This document shows, piece by piece, positions 61,122-64,000 of a stretch of 64,000 nucleotides of DNA (position 1 is its first letter; every line of letters starts with the position of its first letter). A model generated the notes under the pieces. That model was not told the origin of the DNA, ran no database searches, and saw only the letters and a list, made by a program, of their open reading frames with translations. The stretch comes from JANNBN01 sp031430595 (lineage in GTDB: Bacteria > Actinomycetota > Acidimicrobiia > Acidimicrobiales > JANYDT01), in contig JANPBU010000002.1 of assembly GCA_031430595.1 (NCBI GenBank), positions 76,535 to 140,534 on the forward strand, written 5' to 3'. The position numbers and the translations under genes were made by a program.

Positions 61122-63008
61122 GTGAGGACATCCCCGATGATGGTCATGCACAGCATGGGGCGCGACCCCGATGCCGCGAATGCCACTGTCAAGAAGGGCA
61201 CCGGGCGTCGGGTGCTCGCGTACACCCATCCGTACCGGTTCATGGTCGTCGGCTTCGTTCTCGTCATCATCGTGCAGTCGCTGCTTCAACTCGTGCCGCC
61301 GCTGCTACTCAGGCCGATCATCGACGGGGCGATCGCCAATCGCGACCGGGGCCAGCTCGACCGGCTCGCGTTGATCATCGTCGTGGCCGCGTTCGCGGAG
61401 GCCGGGTTCTCCTTGCTCGAACGGTTCTGGTCGTCACGTATCGGCGAGGGGCTCATCTTCGACCTGCGTGTCGCGCTGTTCGATCACGTGCAGCGCATGC
61501 CGATCTCGTTCTTCACTCGCACGCAGACGGGAGCGTTGGTGAGTCGCATGAACAACGATGTGATCGGTGCGCAGCGCGCGGTCACGGGCACGCTCGGCAC
61601 GGTGGTGTCGAACGTGATCACGCTTGTCACCGTGCTCGTGGCGATGATCGCGCTCGAGTGGCGACTCACGGTGATCGCGGTTCTGCTACTGCCGCTTTTC
61701 GTGCTGCCGGCACGCCGGGTCGGCAAGAACTTGTCGACGATCACGCGCCAGGGCATGGACCTCAACGCAGCGATGAACACGCAGATGACCGAGCGGTTCA
61801 ACGTGGCGGGCGCATTGGTTGTGAAGCTCTTCGGCCGGCACCGCGGAGAGCGTGACGAGTTCGCGTCGCGCGCCGACAAAGTGCGCGCCATCGGCGTGAA
61901 GAGCGCGATGTACAGCCGGACGTTCCTCACTGCGCTGTCGCTCGTGGGCGCCGTCGGCACGGCGGCGGTCTACTGGATCGGTGGTCGCCTCGCGATCGAC
62001 GGCTCGATCACCGTCGGCACACTCACCGCGTTGTCGCTCCTGGTAGTGCGCATCTACCTGCCGCTGACCAGTCTCACGATCGCACGCGTCGTCGTCATGA
62101 GCGCGCTCGTCAGCTTCGACCGGGTGTTCGAGGTGCTCGACGCGCCGAACGCAGTCGAGGATCGCCCGGGAGCGACTGCGCTCGCCCGGGCCGTGGGTCG
62201 CCTCGAAATCGATCATGTGGGATTCCGCTATCCCGGCGCCGGCGAAGGATCCGTGGCGTCGCTCGAGATGGGCCTGCCGCGCGGTAGCGACGCGGAGAAC
62301 GACGAGGTGCTGCACGACATCACCGTCGACATCGCACCAGGGCAGCTCATCGCGCTGGTCGGCCCGTCGGGGTCGGGTAAGACGACTCTCTCCTCGCTCA
62401 TACCGCGGCTGTACGACGTCACTTCGGGCGCGATCCGTATCGACGGAAAGGATGTACGCGACGTCACGCAGGAGTCGCTCCGCGCGTCGATCGGCGTGGT
62501 CACCCAGGACCCGCATCTGTTCCACGACACAGTCCACGCCAACCTGCGATACGCACGACCCGACGCCACCGACGCCGAGCTCGACGCGGCGTGCCGCGCC
62601 GCGCAGATCTACGACGTCATCAAGAGCCTGCCCGACGGCTACGAGACCGTCGTCGGCGAACGGGGCTACCGCTTGTCGGGTGGCGAGAAGCAGCGCCTCG
62701 CAATCGCGCGCATGCTCGTGAAGGACCCGGCGATCGTGGTGCTCGACGAGGCGACGAGCCACCTCGACACCGAGAACGAGATGCTCGTGCAACGCGCACT
62801 CGCCGCGGCGCTCGCGGGGCGCACCGCCATTGTGATCGCACACCGGCTTTCGACAATCGTCGATGCCGATCAGATTCTCGTGCTCGAACACGGCCGCATC
62901 ATCGAACGTGGTCGTCACGAGGAGCTGCGCCAGGCCGGGGGCCTCTATTCCGACCTGTACGAGACGCTCGTGCGAGCGCCGGTGGCCACATTTCCCGACG
63001 CGGTCTGA
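61122..63008 (+). CDS. ABC transporter, fused permease-ATPase exporter (MdlB/MsbA type)
   Basis: 628 residues from the GTG at 61122, 4 nt after AGGAGG. The frame begins at 61092 and an ATG lies at 61137. Six membrane helices (residues ~30-330) including the motif FFTRTQTGALVSRMNND. The nucleotide-binding domain has Walker A GPSGSGKTTL, signature LSGGEKQRLAIARML, Walker B IVVLDEATSHLD and the switch His in IVIAHRLSTI. Homodimeric or heterodimeric exporter; substrate unknown. Stops 4 bp before xseA. Confidence 0.92.
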   Translation: MRTSPMMVMHSMGRDPDAANATVKKGTGRRVLAYTHPYRFMVVGFVLVIIVQSLLQLVPPLLLRPIIDGAIANRDRGQLDRLALIIVVAAFAEAGFSLLERFWSSRIGEGLIFDLRVALFDHVQRMPISFFTRTQTGALVSRMNNDVIGAQRAVTGTLGTVVSNVITLVTVLVAMIALEWRLTVIAVLLLPLFVLPARRVGKNLSTITRQGMDLNAAMNTQMTERFNVAGALVVKLFGRHRGERDEFASRADKVRAIGVKSAMYSRTFLTALSLVGAVGTAAVYWIGGRLAIDGSITVGTLTALSLLVVRIYLPLTSLTIARVVVMSALVSFDRVFEVLDAPNAVEDRPGATALARAVGRLEIDHVGFRYPGAGEGSVASLEMGLPRGSDAENDEVLHDITVDIAPGQLIALVGPSGSGKTTLSSLIPRLYDVTSGAIRIDGKDVRDVTQESLRASIGVVTQDPHLFHDTVHANLRYARPDATDAELDAACRAAQIYDVIKSLPDGYETVVGERGYRLSGGEKQRLAIARMLVKDPAIVVLDEATSHLDTENEMLVQRALAAALAGRTAIVIAHRLSTIVDADQILVLEHGRIIERGRHEELRQAGGLYSDLYETLVRAPVATFPDAV

Positions 63009-63012
63009 CCCG

Positions 63013-64000
63013 GTGACCGCGACCACCTACACCGTCGCCGAGTTGACCCGTCACATCAGCAACGCGCTCGACGACGCGTTCGCCGATGATGTGTGGGTCA
63101 CCGGCCAGATCAGCGGCCTCTCCCGGTCGCGCGGGCACGTGTACTTCGATCTGGTGGAACCGACCGACGAACCCGGGCAGCCGACGACCGCGCTCATCTC
63201 GGTCGCGCTGTTCAAGACGAACAAGGAGGTCGTCAACCGCACGCTGAAGCGCCTGGGCGTGGGACGCATCGAGCCTGGAGTGCGGGTGCGCATCCGCGGC
63301 GCGGTGTCGTTCACCGAGCGCAATGGCCGCTTGCAGCTGCGCATGACCGGCATCGACCCGGCGTACACGCTCGGCCAACAGGCACTCGATCGCGCACGGC
63401 TGTTGCGCCTACTGGGCGCCGAAGGGCTGCTCGAACGCAACGCTGCGCTCCAGATGCCGCCGGTACCCCTGCGGGTCGGGCTCGTCACGAGTGCCGGGAG
63501 CGCGGCGTACCACGACTTCGTCCACGAGCTGCACACCAGTGGTTTCTCGTTCCATGTGCATTTCGTCGACGCGAAGGTGCAGGGGACAGGCGCCGGCGAA
63601 CAGGTGATGCGGGCTCTGCGCCACCTCGGGCGCCTCGATCTCGATGTGGTTGCGATCGTGCGTGGCGGTGGGTCACGAGCCGACCTTGCGACATTCGACA
63701 GCGAGCAGCTGGCACGCACCATCGCGTTCCTCGACGTGCCGGTGATCACCGGCGTCGGGCACGAAATCGATCGCAGCATCGCCGACGAGGTCGCCCACAC
63801 GGCATACAAGACACCAACGTCGTGCGCCGCCGCGCTGGTGGTCGCAGTACGCGCCTACCAGAATCGGATCGAGGGTCTGTGGCAGGAGATCGACCGCGTC
63901 GCGCGGGGCGCGCTGGGCCACGGCGACGATCAGGTCCGCGCACACGCGAGGTCGTGCGCTCGATCGGTCGGCGCGCGGCTGCGGGGCGCGTCGATCGACG
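63013..64000 (+). CDS. xseA: Exodeoxyribonuclease VII large subunit (3' partial)
   Basis: 329 residues are present and the frame is open at the window end; full proteins are about 400-450. N-terminal OB-fold: TYTVAELTRHISNALD, VTGQISGLSRSRGHVYFDL. The catalytic core starts at LRVGLVTSAGSAAYHDF and includes IVRGGGSRADLATFDSEQL and ITGVGHEIDRSIADEVAH. ExoVII degrades single-stranded DNA with the small subunit XseB, expected just downstream. GTG start 4 bp after the ABC exporter stop, with no clear ribosome site. Confidence 0.92.
   Translation, partial: MTATTYTVAELTRHISNALDDAFADDVWVTGQISGLSRSRGHVYFDLVEPTDEPGQPTTALISVALFKTNKEVVNRTLKRLGVGRIEPGVRVRIRGAVSFTERNGRLQLRMTGIDPAYTLGQQALDRARLLRLLGAEGLLERNAALQMPPVPLRVGLVTSAGSAAYHDFVHELHTSGFSFHVHFVDAKVQGTGAGEQVMRALRHLGRLDLDVVAIVRGGGSRADLATFDSEQLARTIAFLDVPVITGVGHEIDRSIADEVAHTAYKTPTSCAAALVVAVRAYQNRIEGLWQEIDRVARGALGHGDDQVRAHARSCARSVGARLRGASID

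Noticed and set aside
61686..63026. 446-residue minus-strand open frame
   Set aside because: A GC-rich shadow of the ABC exporter; the plus strand has all ABC motifs.
1..64000. CRISPR arrays, prophage and insertion sequences
   Set aside because: No regularly spaced repeats, cas genes, integrase, transposase or phage structural genes were found; the short tandem repeats are all in coding linkers or hairpins.

Overview
The window looks like chromosomal DNA of a free-living, aerobic actinobacterium, probably a marine or freshwater Acidimicrobiia-type lineage. This is inferred from gene content: DUF3039 and DUF2237 proteins, an Eis-type acetyltransferase, a form I CO dehydrogenase, PspC-domain signalling, a GWW.ASDGKWYPP N-terminal motif, frequent GTG starts and many 4-nt ATGA/GTGA gene overlaps. 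Bases 1 to about 60,050 have moderate GC. From about 60,060 to the end the DNA is much richer in GC, with nearly every codon ending in G or C. This sharp break is either a real mosaic boundary or a contig mis-join.

Layout. 1-5.6 kb: a large secreted RTX/VWA/calcium-repeat protein ending in a CdiA-like nuclease domain, a 1-nt-overlapping candidate immunity gene, a broken paralogue fragment, and relics of a polyamine-type ABC transporter. 5.6-9.4 kb: a probable sugar/polyol catabolic operon (SDR dehydrogenase, FGGY kinase, FAD oxidase). 9.4-16.8 kb: acetyltransferases, MsrB, a TetR-controlled three-gene membrane/epimerase operon with twin operators, and a decayed toxin-antitoxin locus beside a methyltransferase stump. 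16.8-19.4 kb: a Baeyer-Villiger monooxygenase fused to an esterase. 20.2-29.6 kb: chrA-lysR divergent from a complete form I CO dehydrogenase operon (coxM, S, L, an xdhC/coxF-like gene, D, E), followed by an alternative-oxidase-like diiron protein. 30.4-33.0 kb: two related zinc-ribbon proteins of unknown role. 33-37.7 kb: SMR exporter, TetR/carotenoid oxygenase pair, membrane protein, MFS transporter. 37.8-40.2 kb: a non-canonical urease (fused gamma-beta subunit plus an alpha subunit lacking the flap cysteine). 40.5-44 kb: RNA methyltransferase, nuclease/phosphatase, small conserved proteins and an esterase. 44.2-51.4 kb: a glycine-betaine module (betaine aldehyde dehydrogenase, choline dehydrogenase, double permease, ATPase, binding lipoprotein). 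51.4-59.2 kb: PspC-type two-component system, PspC protein, DUF2079 protein, GGDEF-EAL protein. 59.4 kb: TetR. 60.1-64 kb: GC-rich housekeeping block (SRP RNA, two tRNA-Ser genes, tadA, ABC exporter, xseA).

The energy picture is of a heterotroph that may supplement respiration by oxidising CO: CO dehydrogenase electrons enter a chain that could be relieved by the adjacent alternative oxidase. It also makes and imports betaine as an osmolyte. The strongest candidates for undescribed biology are the RTX-VWA-nuclease toxin and its immunity partner, the paired zinc-ribbon genes behind the cox operon, and the self-standing His-tailed urease-like enzyme.
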